Positions 22,925-36,753 are shown, counted from the first letter of the stretch. The stretch: DNA of 64,000 nucleotides from Tamarix chinensis (GCA_030549775.1 CM060174.1:44930707-44994706); one strand, 5' to 3'. Numbers and translations are program-made. The notes: generated from the letters alone by a model not told the origin.

Positions 22925-23275
22925 AACCCCACTATTACAGGGCAGAATGCTCTTGACCACTATTATTTGCTGATATATCGGTCTCTAAGACAGAAGGCTC
23001 CTGTCCATTATTATCGCCTATGGATCGGTTTGATCCCAATTTACATGGTGTTCCATTATAAGTGATTAGTATTTTTCCAAGATTTATTCGCATCCAAGAT
23101 TTGGTTTATTGAGCTTAGGACCCCCACTATTATAGTTGGTGGACCGAAATACATATATACATCTTCTAGGATAAAGCACTCTTGGGCCACTATTATAACC
23201 TGTTGACCGGTATACATATACATCTTCCAGGACAAAACTCTCCTGGACGACTATTATAATCGGTAGAGCAGTAGG
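22925..23275 (-). repeat. CCGG-unit array of A2 (degenerate)
   Basis: At least six CCACTATTAT...GGTGGACCGG-type units occur in minus orientation near 22930, 22972, 23010, 23133, 23183 and 23243. They are more diverged than in A1. Confidence 0.75.
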
Positions 23276-24239
23276 CATAATATAAACCATCTAAGCCTAG
23301 CTCAATCATCTTTCACTTTACAAAATTAGTGTTTTTCCTTTCAATTAGCACAACATTTCCATTCATTTGCCTTGAGGGGGAGATCAAGCACCCAAAGACG
23401 CAAAAAGGTACATCGATCATACTAGTGCATACAAGCAACTCAGTACCCTTCAACCATCAACCTAGGGACGCAAATGTACCCTGGTTGTACTAGTGCATAC
23501 AAGCTCTATAGTACCCTACTGACAAGGAGACCTAATCCATTAGTATGCATACCCCTAAATAGGTATGTAGAGCTAGATAGAGTAAGATATAGGGCTTGGC
23601 TAGGGAACTAAGGCACACTAGCAAATACTAAAATAATTATGGGCTAAACCATGTCTTTAAGCTAGCGACCCGTAAAGAGCCACCATTCTAGATCTCGAAG
23701 TCTTCTACTTTAATTATTAGTGTCTTAATTAAGGTGATCATGAAACACACAACAACCACATGCTTATTCACTTTCAATTGTTTCTGATATCATTAGGTAA
23801 TCCTTATTCATACAATTGTCTATGATAACCTAGAGGAATCACTAAGGCCATCATTATCTCATCCAATTCCAATTCAGGATTCGTTTCCATTTTTCCACAT
23901 TCCATATTAGTTATCATATCATATTCACATTATGGTCTTGGAGTTTGGTTAGTTCACATTGAAGGATCATGGCATACATAACCCTAACATCCCCTTAATT
24001 CATGCCCAACACACAAAAACTTGCATGATTAATGATTATGACACCTCCTTCATTCATATAAGTATAACACCATACCACAACCATAATTATCCATCCAATC
24101 CCAGGTCAAGCCATGTTCTTGTGATACTTACTGATTGTCAAATACCCTTATCTTACTATTCAATGTTACTTGAGTCTTATAATGAAACTTCATTAACCCA
24201 TTGACATATTAGATACAAGTTACTGATTTACCCTTATCA

Positions 24240-25280
24240 ATTGCACAAAATTTCCAAAATACTCCTTTCTTGTATCGTTATTAAGTCATCCCTCTTTACT
24301 TGCCAAATTACCATATTACCCTCCATGTTGCATAATTACCAATTTGCCCCTTAGTCGTGTTAGGTTACAAAATTATCCTCCATACTTATTAAATCACCAA
24401 ATTTACCCCTTATACTTATTAAGTTACCAATTTACCCTTCTAGTTGATTAAATTACCCTATTACCCTTTATACTTACCTAAATTACCAATTTGCCTGTAG
24501 GCTCATTAAGTCACCAATCACCCCTCATATTTGTTACACTTGTTAGATTTATTATTTGGTTGGTTAGATTACCAAATTACCCTTCTTCATTATTATAATT
24601 ACCATATTTCCCTTTTAGTTGGTTAAATTATCAAATTTCCCTTCTCCATTATTATAATTACCATTTTCCCCTCTTCATTATTATATTTGCCATTTGGCCC
24701 TTTTAGTTGGTTAACTTACCAAGTTGCCATTCTCTATTATTATAATTACCATTTTACTCTTTTAATTGGTTAAATTACCTAGTTGCTCTTCTTCATTATT
24801 ATATTTACCATTTTGCCTCTTTTTCTACTAATTACCAAAATACCCTTCCTTTATACCAATTTACCATTTTACCCTTCTACTTTATTAAATTACCATTCTA
24901 CCCTTACTTTATGCCAATTTACCATTTTATCCTTCTACTTTATTAAATTACCATTTCACCCCTTTACTTTATAAAATTACCATATTACCCCTTTCTTTAG
25001 ACCAAATTAGTAGAATACCCTTCTCCTTTATTAAGTTACCAATATATCCCTTTACTTCACCAAATTACCAACATGCCTTTTCTTTTATGTTAATTTATCA
25101 AAAATTCCCTTCTCCTTTATTAAATTACTACCTTACCTCCTTACTCTATGAAGTTCACCAAAATACCCCTTTCTGTGTGAAATTATTAAAATTTCCTTCT
25201 TCTTACTTATCCATTTACTATTTTACCCTCTTTACTCTTTTAATTTACCAATTGCCCTTATTATACCACTTTTACCAAAA
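24240..25280 (-). repeat. Minisatellite of A2
   Basis: Units of the form ATTACCAAATTACCCTT are the reverse complement of the A1 minisatellite, with irregular spacing and many substitutions. Confidence 0.85.
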
Positions 25281-25949
25281 TACCTTCACTACATAAAATA
25301 TTAATATTAATGCTCTATACTCATCATCAAACCCCACCAATTATTATTAATTAGCATTAATACACATTAGCACCTACCACACACATATTTTAGCCACACC
25401 TTTTGTACATGTAAAAATTACCAAAACACCCTTAAGGCTCATATTACCATTACTTATGCACCAAATGGCCATATTAGCATATCATATCATACTTAACGTC
25501 ATTATTAACAACATAACTCCTTCCTTAAGCATTATTCACACACATGTCACTAAATTAACATGCTTTCCTTTTTATCAATCAAACACATATAACTAAAAAC
25601 ATTATTCTTAGCAACATATATTATGCATATAAACATATTAAAAACCCTAATGTGATATTCTATATATATCCATATGTTTAAGTAAAGTTTAACAATTACC
25701 TTATTTATTGAAGAAATCAAACCTTACTTATACCTTAGTTAAAAGCTTAAGCTTTGATTAGTAAAAAAAATACCTAAAAATAATATCAATATTTATCATA
25801 TTAGAAGGTAGAAAATCAAAAGAATAAATTTTATCAAAAACTTAAGTAAGTAAATACTAGCATTTAATCAATGTTATACCTCAAAAGATTAGCTAAGATT
25901 GTCAAATGGGGCAGCAGACTCAGTCTGCATGAGCAGCGTGAGCTGCATA

Positions 25950-27200
25950 AAGAGGGTAAGGAAGGAGGGAGGGTCATAGAGGAGAAATGGGAAAAGGAGA
26001 GGGTGGTTCGATTAAGGGTTTTGGGGGTTAAAAGGAGGGCGAGTGGAGGAGAGTTAGGGCAGAGGCTAGGTGCAGAGGTGGAGTGGGGTGTAGATGGTGG
26101 TCAAGGATGGGTTATTAGTGGCCAAGAGTGGTGGAGGCGGTGGCTATAGGGCTATGAAGTGTGTTGTAGAAGAGGCGGAGGAGAAGAAGTAAGGGAAGGG
26201 AAGGAGAGGAAGGAGAAGCTTTAGGGCTAGGTTTCGGCCAGAGGAGGACATGGGGTGGTAGAGGAGGTTGTAGGGAGTAGGTTGGTGGCTTGGGAGGCAG
26301 CAGAAGAGGTAGAATGGTGGTGGAGGGTAGTGGTGTATGGAGGAGGCTAAAAAGGGGGGAAGAAAAAGAAAAGGAAGAGGGGTGGCTGCAGGGGTCTCAA
26401 AGTGGTGGCTTGGTGGTGCATGGAGTAGTAGGGGTAGCAAGAGATGGTGTAGGTGGTTGGTAGGGAAATGGTAGTGGCAGTCGAGGCAACACTACAAAAA
26501 TAGGGGAAGGAAAGGAAAGGAGAAGAAAGGGAGAAGAAGAGGTTGGGAGAGGGAAGGGACTGGCTTGAATAGAGCAGAAATAGGAGGTTAAGGAGAGGAA
26601 AAGGAAGGGTAAGGGAGGGAAGGTGTGGTCATTGAGGTAGAGTGTAGGACGATGGCTCGTAGGGTGGTAGGAAGAGAGGAAGAAGAAGGGAAAATAGGGC
26701 ATGTAGGGGGAGGATTTTCAGGGGTTGGTTTGGTCCCAAAAGGGGAAGAAAAGGATGGGGAGAGAAGGAGAGTGAGAATAGGTTGCAGAGAGGTAGGTGG
26801 TAGCAGGGAATAGCTACAGGAGACAACCACAACATGTTGGGGAGTACATTTAGTTGAGGGTCGAAGAAGGAGTTAAGAAGAAGAAAAAGAAAAGAAAAGA
26901 GCATGCTGGCCGGGCGAAGGAGAAGGAAGAGGAGTGGGTCGACCCACACGTGAGGGAGAGGAGGAGAAAAAAAGAAGAAGAACTAGGTTGGCCTAGTAGG
27001 GGGAAGGAAGGAAAGAAAAGAAATGAGGAAGGGAGTGGGCTGACGACTAATGGGAGAAGGGGAAGAAGAAGAGGAAGGAGTGGGCGGGTGGCCCAAAGCA
27101 TGAGGGGGAGAAGGCCATAGGCTTGACGACCCAAAGGAGAAAGAAGAAAAGGAAAAAGAAAAGAAAAGGAATAAAGAACAAAGAAAAAGGGAAAAAGAAA
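25950..27200 (-). other. Pyrimidine-rich leader-like segment of A2
   Basis: The plus strand is G/A-rich, so the sense (minus) strand is C/T-rich as in A1. The several 60-106 codon frames here are low-complexity. Confidence 0.55.
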
Positions 27201-27518
27201 AATGGGGAGAAATAAAATAAATAATTTTTCAAATAATAGAATTTAATATTTTTGATAGATAAACTAATTTAATAATTTAATATATTGGTTTAAAAAGGGT
27301 AATTTTAGCAAAATATTAGTTTGGAAAATTATTTAAATAAAATGAGTATGATAAAATAATAAAATATTTATTTTAATTTATTAAATATTCGTATCTAATT
27401 TTATATACTTAAAATTCCATAAAATAATTAAATTTAATAAATTTAAAAGCTAATTTATCTTAAATAAAGGCTATTTATTAAACTATCTGTTTTTAAAATT
27501 TTGGGGTATTATATGCAA

Positions 27519-28740
27519 GGTCTAAAATAAGTTTAGGGTAAAACCTAATCTAGATGGTGAGGATTCAGTTTTGAGGAATGAAAAGGTGGAAGGAACTGAG
27601 AGCATGCAGCAAAAAACAAAACAAAACAAAAAGAAGAAGAAAACAAAGAAGGAAAATGTCGAATGTAGGAGGGGAAGAAAGAATAGTAGCATGGAGTTGT
27701 TTTTCTATAAGGAGTGTGAGATGGTTGAAGCTATCAAAGGTGAGAAGATATGCTATGTATTGTAGGTAAAGGAAGTCCAATAAGAGAAAAAAATGCTAAT
27801 ATGGATCTAAAATTACAATAAGTATTGAAAGAGTATGCCGATGTTTTTCCAGATGAGTTGCCAATTGGGCTACCTCCTTTGAGGCTTATTCAGCACGCTA
27901 TTGATCTTATATCAGGATTCACATTACCAAACAAGCCATATTATAGGCGTAATTTGGAGGAGGCTAAGGAGCTATAAAGATAAGTGAAGAGTTGTTCGAC
28001 TGAGGCTATATTCGGGAGAGTTTGAGTCCATATTAGTGTTCCACCTTTGTTGGTGCCTAAGAAGGATGCTACGTGGAGGATGTGTATTGATTCAAGAGAA
28101 ATTAACAATTTCACAATCAAGTACATATTTTTGATTCTAAGATTGGAAGACATGTTATATAACTTACATGGTGCAAAGGTGTTCTCAAAGATTGATCTTA
28201 GGAGCAGCTATCATCAAATGAGAATAAGTGAAGGGGACTAGTGGAAGACAACCTTCAAGACTGAGTATAGGTTATATATGTGGTTGGTGATGCTATTTGG
28301 GCTATATAATGCACCAATTTCCTTCATGATATTGATGACCAAGGTACTTAGACCCTTCCTTGGAGTCTTTGTTATTGTTTATCTTGATGATATCTTAGTA
28401 TATAGCAAAAGTGAGTTTGAGCGTATACAACACTTAAAGAGGATATTTGACATGCTTAGAGAGGTGAAACTCTATGGTACATTGGAGAAATGGGATTCTA
28501 TGGTGGAGAGGGTGGTTTTCCTTGGTCATATTATGAGTGAGGATGGTATTAGAGTTGATCCATCAAAGGTGGGAGCTGTCCAAACATGGCATATTCCTAC
28601 TAATGTCCATGAAGTTTGAAGTTTCCATGGGCTGGCCTCATTATATAGGTGGTTCATCAAAGACTTCTCCACCATTGCAGCACCTATCACATACTTGATG
28701 AAGAAAGGAAAGTTCCATTAGAATGATCAAGGGACAAAGG
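27519..28740 (+). pseudogene. Protease-RT linker and reverse transcriptase remnant of H1
   Basis: A lysine-rich linker (27571-27765) leads into RT entry phrases near 27840-27960. Next come [19 protein letters not shown] (28047 onward) and [15 protein letters not shown]. The active site IVYLDDILVYSKS near 28373-28410 keeps both aspartates. Stops occur near 27976 and 28238, so the enzyme is not made whole. Confidence 0.85.
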
Positions 28741-29215
28741 CTTTTAAAGACTTAAAGACAAATCTCTGAAATATACTAGTACTATCTTTACCTTATTTTG
28801 ATAATTCTGTGAAATAACATGTGATGCTAGTGGCATAGGTATTAGGAGCGTGCTTTCACAATAAAGGAAACAAATTTCCTTCTTTAGTGTAAAGTTAATT
28901 GGTGCAAGACTTCCTACTCGACCTATGATAAAGAGTTGTATGCTATTGTGCATTGTTTGGAGACATGGAGCCATTACTTGAGACCCAAGCCTTTTGTACT
29001 TCACTTAGATCATGAGAGTTTGAAGTATCTACATGGTTAAAAGAAGGTGAGTCCAAGACATTCTAAGAGGATAAGCTTATTACATATAATTGTGTTCTCT
29101 ACAAGACATATGGATGGCAAAGAGAGTGTTGTGGAAAATGCATTATCTAGGAGCACCATGGTACTTGCCATGATGGATGCAAAACTTTTGGGATTCAAGA
29201 TGTTGAGGATTTAAT
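28741..29215 (+). pseudogene. RNase H remnant of H1
   Basis: The frame shows [22 protein letters not shown] and later HESLKYLHG, a stop, KKVSPRHSKR. This is the same layout as the left element's RNase H at 136-519. Shifts and stops are present. Confidence 0.75.
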
Positions 29216-29219
29216 ATGC

Positions 29220-30426
29220 CATAGATGATGATTTTGCTATGATGTTTAATGATTGCAAGAAACAAGGAAGTTATGGAGCTTATGTTCTTGAAGATGGATT
29301 CTTATTCAAACACAACAAATTATGTGTGCTCAAGACCTCAGTTCGAGACTTACTAATCAAAGAGGTTTATGAAGGAGGAATTATGGGTCACTTTGGAGTT
29401 CACAAAACTTTTGTGTTGTTGTAAGTACATTTCTTTTGGCCAAGAATGCAAAAAGGAGTACAAGCCATGGTTGCTACGTGTGTTAAATGCCGAAGGAGCA
29501 AGAGTTTCTTCCATAAAGGGTTATATGTGCCTTTACTTGTGCCCACTCAATCATGGGATAGTATTAGTATGGATTTTATTTTGGGATTAATTAGGACATA
29601 AAGAGACAAGGATTCTATTATTGTTGTGGAGGATCAATTTTCCAATATAGCTGATTTTGTTCCATGTCATAAGACCGATGATGCTACTCATGTTGTGGAT
29701 TTTCATTTTATGGAGATTGTAAAATTTCATGGGATTCTAAGGAGTATAGTTTTGGATAGAGATATGAAGTTCCTAAGTTATTTTTGGACAATAATATGGT
29801 ACATGCTAGGAATAAAGCTTCTATTTTCTAGATCACATCATCCTCAAATAGATGGACAAACTAAATTTACTAATAGACATTTGGGCACTTTGCTAAGGGG
29901 ATTGGTGACTAAGAGTGCTAAGGATTGGGATCTCAAGTTAGTACATGTGGGGTTTGCTTACAAACGAAGTCCTTCTACTACAACAAGCTCTATTATATTC
30001 AAGATAGCATATGGCATTAATCCATATATGCTGATTGATATGATACCATTGAAGAATGGTGAAGTGAAGAGTTCGGATGCACAAGAGAGATTTGATTTCT
30101 TTCAAAAACATCATCAAAAAATCAAGAAAAATATTGAGAAGGTAAATGAAGTATACAAGACAAGAGCCAACAAGCATCGGAGTCAATATGTTTTTCAATT
30201 GGGAGATTTGGTATGGTTGCAATTGAGGAAGAAGAGATTTCCTAATCAAAGGAAAAACAATCTTATGCCAAGGGCACATGGTCCTTTCAATGTGCTTTAA
30301 AAGTTTGGGGAGAGTGCTTATGAGGTAGATTTTCCAGATTTATATGGTGGGGTATTAAGGACATTCAATGTTAGAGACATTGGCCCTTATTATGGCGATG
30401 CAAATTTGAGGGAAAATTCATGCCAA
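29220..30426 (+). pseudogene. Integrase remnant of H1
   Basis: The zinc-binding region (GHFGVHKT, then CVKCRRSK in another frame) is followed by the core. Core residues are MDFI near 29570, LDRDMKF near 29753, and HHPQIDGQTKFTNRHLGTL near 29838. In that last block the catalytic Glu of DGQTE is Lys. A stop lies near 29600. The C-terminal part (NVRDIGPYYGD) runs to the polypurine tract. Confidence 0.8.
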
Positions 30427-30436
30427 AGGGGGAGAA
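30423..30436 (+). promoter_or_regulatory. Polypurine tract of H1
   Basis: CCAAAGGGGGAGAA directly precedes the 3' LTR start TGATGTAGGAG. This is the expected primer for plus-strand DNA synthesis. Confidence 0.85.
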
Positions 30437-31421
30437 TGATGTAGGAGAAAACACTCAAGAATTGGCATTCATCATTATGGAACCAACTAATCTTCATTTA
30501 GAAAGGATCTCCGACAACATTGAAGGTAAACAGATGGTTACATTGCTAGTTATAGATGAAAAGTACCATATAAGCTACTAGGCGTATACGTGCATGTGCA
30601 TGGCACGCATAGAGGACATGGCTATGTGCATGGGAGGTGTGGAACGTATCTTGGTAGGTATATTAGTTGATTTAGGTAATTAATTAATTAAGTAGTCAAG
30701 TTAGAGATTAGCTAGAGAATAAAGTAGTATAAAACTACCTTTTTGAAGAATATTCTATCTTCTTAAGACCTTAGCTAGGTATCTTTTGAAGAATTATACC
30801 TTTTAGCTAGTGGATGGAAATAGCTTATTAATCGGTGACCTTGGCTATATGAGACATAAAAACATATGATTGAGAAATTGAATGAAATTTTTTTATTATT
30901 GCTTATTGAATTTTCTATGAGTTCATATCAATTTTAATTGAATCTATGTGAAGGATTAATCTTGAAACCATTAATCCCTTCATTTGTGTGAATTAGGGAT
31001 TAAGTACTATCTATCTAAACTCCATAACCCATGCCATTATTAGCCATAATTATCATCCTAATTCATCATAAAATCAAAACCCTAATTTGAAAAACCTTGA
31101 CCCTAATTTTTGTACACAAACCCAAGCCTTAACCCTAAACCACAAAACCTTCTACCCTTAAACCCTAATAATTTAATCATTATCATCTCATCATTGTCAA
31201 ATCATATTCATCATTCATCCATCAAATTTGAATCATCATCATCGAATCATCATCCCTATTATTGAATCATCATCACAATCATTAGCATACTTATTCCACC
31301 CTTTTCAAATATCTTCTTCTTCTTCTTAAATTCACCACTTTTGAATCTTCTTCTTCCTCATTCCAGCATAATTGAGTATTAGTTTTCCATAATTGACAAT
31401 TCCATATTTCCACACACATCA
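30437..31421 (+). repeat. 3' LTR of H1
   Basis: It shares start, order and most sequence with 14215-15049 but is about 150 bp longer. Extra segments lie near 30880-30960 and 31365-31410. It ends ACACATCA at 31421. Many substitutions separate the two LTRs, so insertion is old. Confidence 0.85.
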
Positions 31422-31426
31422 ATCTA

Positions 31427-33820
31427 GACTAAAGCTAACCAATATGGACATAACAGGCTAAAGCTAACAGCCTCTGTAGCTTGGCCCTTTGTTATTGATA
31501 CTACCTAGTACATCATTAGTGTCTAAAGTAGGTAAGGCACCGGGACCTCTCATGATCCCTCTAGAAGGTAAAGGCTAAAAGGTTCCAAAAACACCTGAAG
31601 GCATATTAACCTTCGGTAGCTAATATAGACTTAGGTAAACCAAACCCATACTCAACTCGACTTTCTTTAGCTTTACATGATTAGTGTTTTCTTCATAAAG
31701 ATGGATGATCATACAAGGCTTATACTAAGAAAGCAAGTTAACATTCATGTTAATCCATATTAATCCCTTTATTTCCGTTCTTCACAAACATAAGGGTTTT
31801 CCATTTATCCTTAGCCACTATTATTCATATATTTTATTATGTTTTAGTTCCACCTAAAGTTAACTTTCATTACTCCTTTCTCAATAGCCTCACTTATCAT
31901 AAGTTAAATGCAAATTTAGTCCTTTTCACTACTTATAGAGCATACCATAATTCATGATCCATTATCATCATTTAGTTAGGTCAATAGTCCATGATAAAAT
32001 TTGTATTTTATCCTACTAAAATACATGGTTTAGTACCATTCATAATCTCAAAAATAAACAAACCAAAAAGAAGCAAATTAAGTAACCAAGCAGAATTAGT
32101 CGATCGGTTTATTCGAACAAGCCAACTAGTTACACCAATAAGTTGATCAGTTTGGGTCAACCAGTTAATTGGTTTAACTTAACCACACCATGTTTTTCAA
32201 AAATTGGTCGATAGGTTTGGACAAACTAGTCGACTATTTGTAGAAAAGTCGATTGGTTTTACCAAACCAGTTGATGGGTTTATGTAGAGAGTAAGACCAA
32301 GGTCTCTACAGGCGTACCATTTGATGGGTTGGGTTAACTAGTCAACTAATTTAGTAACTAATCATTCTGTTTGACATAACCAGCTGATCGGTTTGCCCTA
32401 ATAAAGAATCAAGTCAAAAAATTTCATGTAGAGTTTTTCATATAAATCATTTCTAGCCATATTAAAATATATATCAACATCAACTAGCATATTTCCAACC
32501 AAATTAACTTGCATTTCTCAACATGAGATCACCATAGCCTACTTTTACCCATTTTCATGCTTTTTACTCAAATCATGCCGTTTAAGCATCCAAATAACAC
32601 ATATAACACATAAAGCTTTACATATTCATGCCAATAATTCATCAATCAATTATAGATAACACCTAACATGTTAGAACACTTACTAAACATTTACAAGCAA
32701 GAATCACTTACTTGATATAGGTAAAATCCGCTTAAAAATAAAGAATCCAATTGTGGAAAATCTCATCTTTGAAAATCTTAAAAGTTAAAGTCTTAAAATG
32801 AGAAATTATGCTAAAATCTTATCAAATTTTCAAATCTTAAAAATAGAAGAGAGTAAGAACATACCGCTTGAGGCTAAAAATAGAGAAAAAGGTTAACTAA
32901 ACTCCTCAACCTTTTCCAAGAATTTAACTCTACCTGATTGAGAATAGAAATAAGAAAGAGTTAGAGATAGGATTAGAAGAGTGTGCAAAAATAGAATGAC
33001 AAGGCTTAAAGTGTGGAAAGAGGAGAGGGAATGAAAAACTTAAGAAAATTTGTTGGCTAAAAGAAAGCTAAAATGAGGGGATGATTGGGGATATTTATAG
33101 CTAACCAATTGAAGGGAATTATTGATGGTTTAGAAATCGACTCAAAACCCTACCTTCAACAGTTTGAACTCAATCAGAATAGAAAGATTTTTTAAGGATT
33201 TTCTTACCTCTTCTCTAGCACTCAAATGGTGTCTCTAAAGAATTTTGGTTAATTAGACTAGAATTTGCATGCACAAATCGAGTAATATGAAGTCAGCATG
33301 GAAGGAATCTTCTAGCTACTTAGAAGCATGTATGACATCAAAGCATTCAATTTTAGAATTATGTAGAGGAGAGAGGAGGTAGAAGATAATACGGAGGTCA
33401 TCTCTCCCCCTCATTTGTCCTAATAGATATATTGATTAAATTAAGGCAATATTTTGGGTTAAATGCATAAAAAAAATGGTTAGGAATCTCTTAGGGACAA
33501 TCATGCATAGGTATGTAAGGTTCCACTTTTGTGTAAGGGATTTTCAATAAAAAAATAAAGCTTGAAAATATAACTAGCTTGACAAACCAGTTGATGTTTA
33601 GTGATCGGCTATTCAACCACTAGCTAGAATGATAAACTAGTTGATCGGTTCTTGGGATAAATTGATGGGTTTGTTTGTAAAAGTCAATAAACTTCATTTT
33701 TCAACATGATTTTATATCAACTTTTATTCCAAACCAAATTATAACATTAAATCAAAATGGAAGCCTCAAAGTTTGAAAAAAAATTTCATTCAACCATAAA
33801 AAAAATTGTAGGGTATTACA
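31427..33820 (-). repeat. 3' LTR of the chromovirus, proximal part (LTR B)
   Basis: On the minus strand it begins TGTAATACCCTACAATTTTT at 33820, right after the chromovirus polypurine-like tract. A TATA box CTATAAATAT lies at 33091-33100 (minus), about 720 bp into the LTR. The homologous copy at 43659 has CTATAAATAG at the matching place. That leaves about 2.7 kb of R plus U5, an unusually long downstream part. Confidence 0.75.
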
Positions 33821-33835
33821 ACACTATCCCCATAA

Positions 33836-34075
33836 TAGGCTGCTTGCTTAAAGCCTATAACAATTAGATTACAGTTTACACATAAGATCGTACACACGCC
33901 ATATCCACAACTATGGAAAACAGGTACTACCCCTTTAAAGAGAAAGGTTTACATTTATGATAATCACTATGAAAACAAATCTAGATAATTGGCTAAAATT
34001 TCTTCCTCTACCTCCCAAGTAGCCTCCTTCATACCATGTCATAACCATAGATGTTTTACAAAGGGAAATGTCTTC
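33836..34075 (-). pseudogene. Integrase C terminus of the chromovirus
   Basis: The minus-strand frame reads KHLWL, a stop, HGMKEATWEVEEEILANYLDLF. This is the chromodomain-side C-terminal motif (...EATWE.EE.M...YP.LF) of chromovirus integrases. It is separated from the rest of integrase by A3. Confidence 0.7.
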
Positions 34076-35818
34076 GTACATGAAATACCCCAAAACCTAA
34101 TTTTAAGACTTTTGTTAAATATGGATTTATTATAGAAATTAATTAAATAAATTATTTTTATTAAAATATAAGAGAAATAATTAGGGCGATTCAAGAAGAA
34201 AATAATAACTATTTTGATTAGAAAATTTTTGGTATTTAAACTAATTAAGGATTTTATTTTGAAAATTAATTAAATAAATTATTTTATTTAAATAAGAGGG
34301 AATAAATAGGGCCAAATTAATAGGAATGTTATAAATAATTTAATTGGAGAAAATTAGAGTGATTTGCTAATTAAAATAGAATTTATGAAAAACCTTTCAA
34401 AAATCCTAAATTAAACTAAAAAGGGATATATATATTATTTTATTTTAGTATTATTATTTTTAAATATCCTAATTAATTTAATTAATCCAACCCACATTTT
34501 TTTTGTTTTTCTTTTTTCCTTTTTCCTTTTCTTTTCTTTTTTTTTTCCTCTTCTTTTCTTTTTCTTTCTCCTTCCCGATTGGGCCTGTCCTCGGCCCAAC
34601 TCCCTTCTTCCTTTCTCTCCTTCCCATGACTTGCTTTGGCAAGGCCTAGACCTTCTTTCTTTTCCTTCTATCATGACCCCTTTTTTTCTTCTTCCTTTGG
34701 TACGACCCAAACCCCGGAACACTTCGTTTTGGCATTTCTTTTTTACTTCCGCCGGTTGGTCCGCCTTTCTTTTCTTTCTTTTCCTTTTTTTTCTCCTCAA
34801 ATGCCCGTTCTAGACCCCCTTCCTTCTTTTTCTTCTTCCTTTACCATTCGCCTCTACAACTCTATCGACCTCCAATTGTCCGAGAATTACGCTGCCGATC
34901 ATGTCGCTGATCCAGCCAATCTCTCCTCCCTCTCCTCTGTTGACTTGCAACCAATTGGACCCAACCAACCTTCCCCTCTCCTCGCACATTTTCCCTCCTC
35001 CTTGGCCTGCATAACCAACTCTGCCTGATTTGAATTCGCCGGCCTCCATTGTTGCTAGTGAACCCTAACCAACCAGCCCTAAATTTGTGTCACTCCCCTC
35101 TGACCATAGCCCTCCATTTTACTCTATAAATACCTCCATGATCTGCCCTTTATCGAACCTTTCGTCGCTTACCTAGAATTTCCTGACCTTGCCACCACTC
35201 ACTTCAGACACCATTTTTGCCGCCATTGGCCAACGCCGCCGCCCCTCTCTACCCACCCAACTAATCCTTGCAGCACCCTCTAACTAACTACACCTCTCTT
35301 GCCCCTCGATTTTCCCTACATGAGCCACCCCGACTATGAAAAGTAGCCCCCTCAATCAATCCATTTTTCCTCATCTGCCACCCTTCGCACTGCCGTCCAC
35401 CACCACTATCACCGCTGCCACTGCCTCATTCACCTTACAAAAGCCTCTGCAGACCCTCCTCTATCTCCCCCTCCTTTCTTTTTCTCTTCCTCCTTCTCCT
35501 CCTCTCATTCTCTTCTTCCTCTCAATTCGGCCACCACTACCGCCACCGCCGTTGTGCGTCGCTACCCTTATTCTATTCGTCTCCTTATAGACAACCATAA
35601 TCACCCCTATTTCCACCCTCCTTCTTCCTATTTTGTTCCCAGCCTTCAACTTTTCCTCTTTTCTTCTCTTTTTCCTACCACCGTCGCCACTACCGTGCAC
35701 CACCGCCGGCTCCGCCTGTCACCACCAGCTTAAGGTGGAACCCTGAACCCTCTCAACCCTTTTACCCTATTTTTACAAGCTTTATTTATTTTATTTCCAT
35801 TATTTTGAGTATATTGTT

Positions 35819-35898
<80 letters not shown>

Positions 35899-36600
35899 TT
35901 TTATTATTATTTCTATTGAGTGCCGAAGCCTTATTATATTTTTAGTTTAGATTATAATATTATTATTCTTATTTTTGCTATTATTATTATTATTATTTCA
36001 ATGTTAGTATTATTATTCGATATAGGTTTGAGACCCTATTATGTCTATTTTGAATTTTAGTAGTAGTATTATAAATACCATGTCTTATTATTATTAATAT
36101 TATTAATATTTTTATTATCATTATTATTATTCATTAGTTTTATTATTATTTAATGTAGGGTCGAAACCCTACTTTATTTTATCTTTGATTATTATCATTA
36201 CTATTATTACCATTATGATTACGATTATTTTTGCAATGTTGTTATGTTTTTTTATCATTATTATAATTACTATTTATTATTATTATTATTATTAAATTTT
36301 TGTTATTAATGTTACTAATATTTTTGTTAGTATTATTTTGGCGAAGGGTTGAAGCCCTTATTCCACCTTTTATTTCAAATCATATTATTATTATTATTAT
36401 TAGTATTTTTAGTATTATTATTATTATCATTATTATTTTATTATCATTTTTACTATTATCATTCTTATTATTTTAGTATCACTATTATTATTATTAGGAT
36501 AAAGTTTTCAAACCTTATATTATCAACTTTTACAATATTACTATTATTTCTTATATCTTTAGCATAATTTGTAATTATTTAATGTTACTATTATTATTAT
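35819..36600 (+). repeat. (ATC)n/(ATT)n microsatellite-rich block of A3
   Basis: Perfect ATC units (35819-35855) pass into ATT units (to 35895). ATT-rich runs then recur at intervals with short GC islands such as GGGTTGAAGCCCTTAT and GGGTCGAAACCCTA. The same layout, inverted and shorter, is at 61260-61740 in A4. Confidence 0.85.
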
Positions 36601-36753
36601 TTTATTATTTTATCAAAAACCTAGTCTTAGAATAAATTAGTAAGTAATAGTATTTTTAGTAAGAGTGAATCTAATTTTTTAGTTTTTCCCTTATATAGGT
36701 GAGACCAGTCAAAACCCTAAGGAGGCGTAGGAGCGTGCTCCAAGACCGGTGTC

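Larger units (their letters stand above)
22242..27513 (-). mobile_element. A2: 5.27-kb solo-LTR-like element, inverted relative to A1
   Basis: The left end is TGTAACACCCC and the right end GGGGTATTATA (expected ...ACA, one change). Flanking 5-mers are TGTAA (22237-22241) and TGCAA (27514-27518), a duplication with one transition. The H1 frame resumes at 27519. Minus-strand order matches A1: AT-rich start, leader segment (~27200-25950), hairpin remnant (25919-25942), minisatellite, CCGG array, 46-nt stem-loop (22341-22386). It encodes nothing recognisable. Confidence 0.85.
14215..31421 (+). mobile_element. H1: Ty3/gypsy LTR retrotransposon carrying two nested insertions
   Basis: The two LTRs (14215-15049 and 30437-31421) share the TGATGTAGGAG start and the same internal order. 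The flanks give GTCTA (14210-14214) and ATCTA (31422-31426), a 5-bp duplication with one difference. Gag, protease, RT, RNase H and integrase remnants lie in order on the plus strand. Without A1, A2 and their duplications the element is about 6.5 kb. It is inactive: stops in gag, RT and integrase, and the integrase catalytic Glu is Lys. The RT motif YLDD is intact. Confidence 0.9.

Noticed and set aside
26100..27130. Several 60-106 codon frames in A2, Arg/Gly-rich on one strand and Pro/Leu-rich on the other
   Set aside because: Same leader-like low-complexity segment as in A1, reverse-complemented; not coding.
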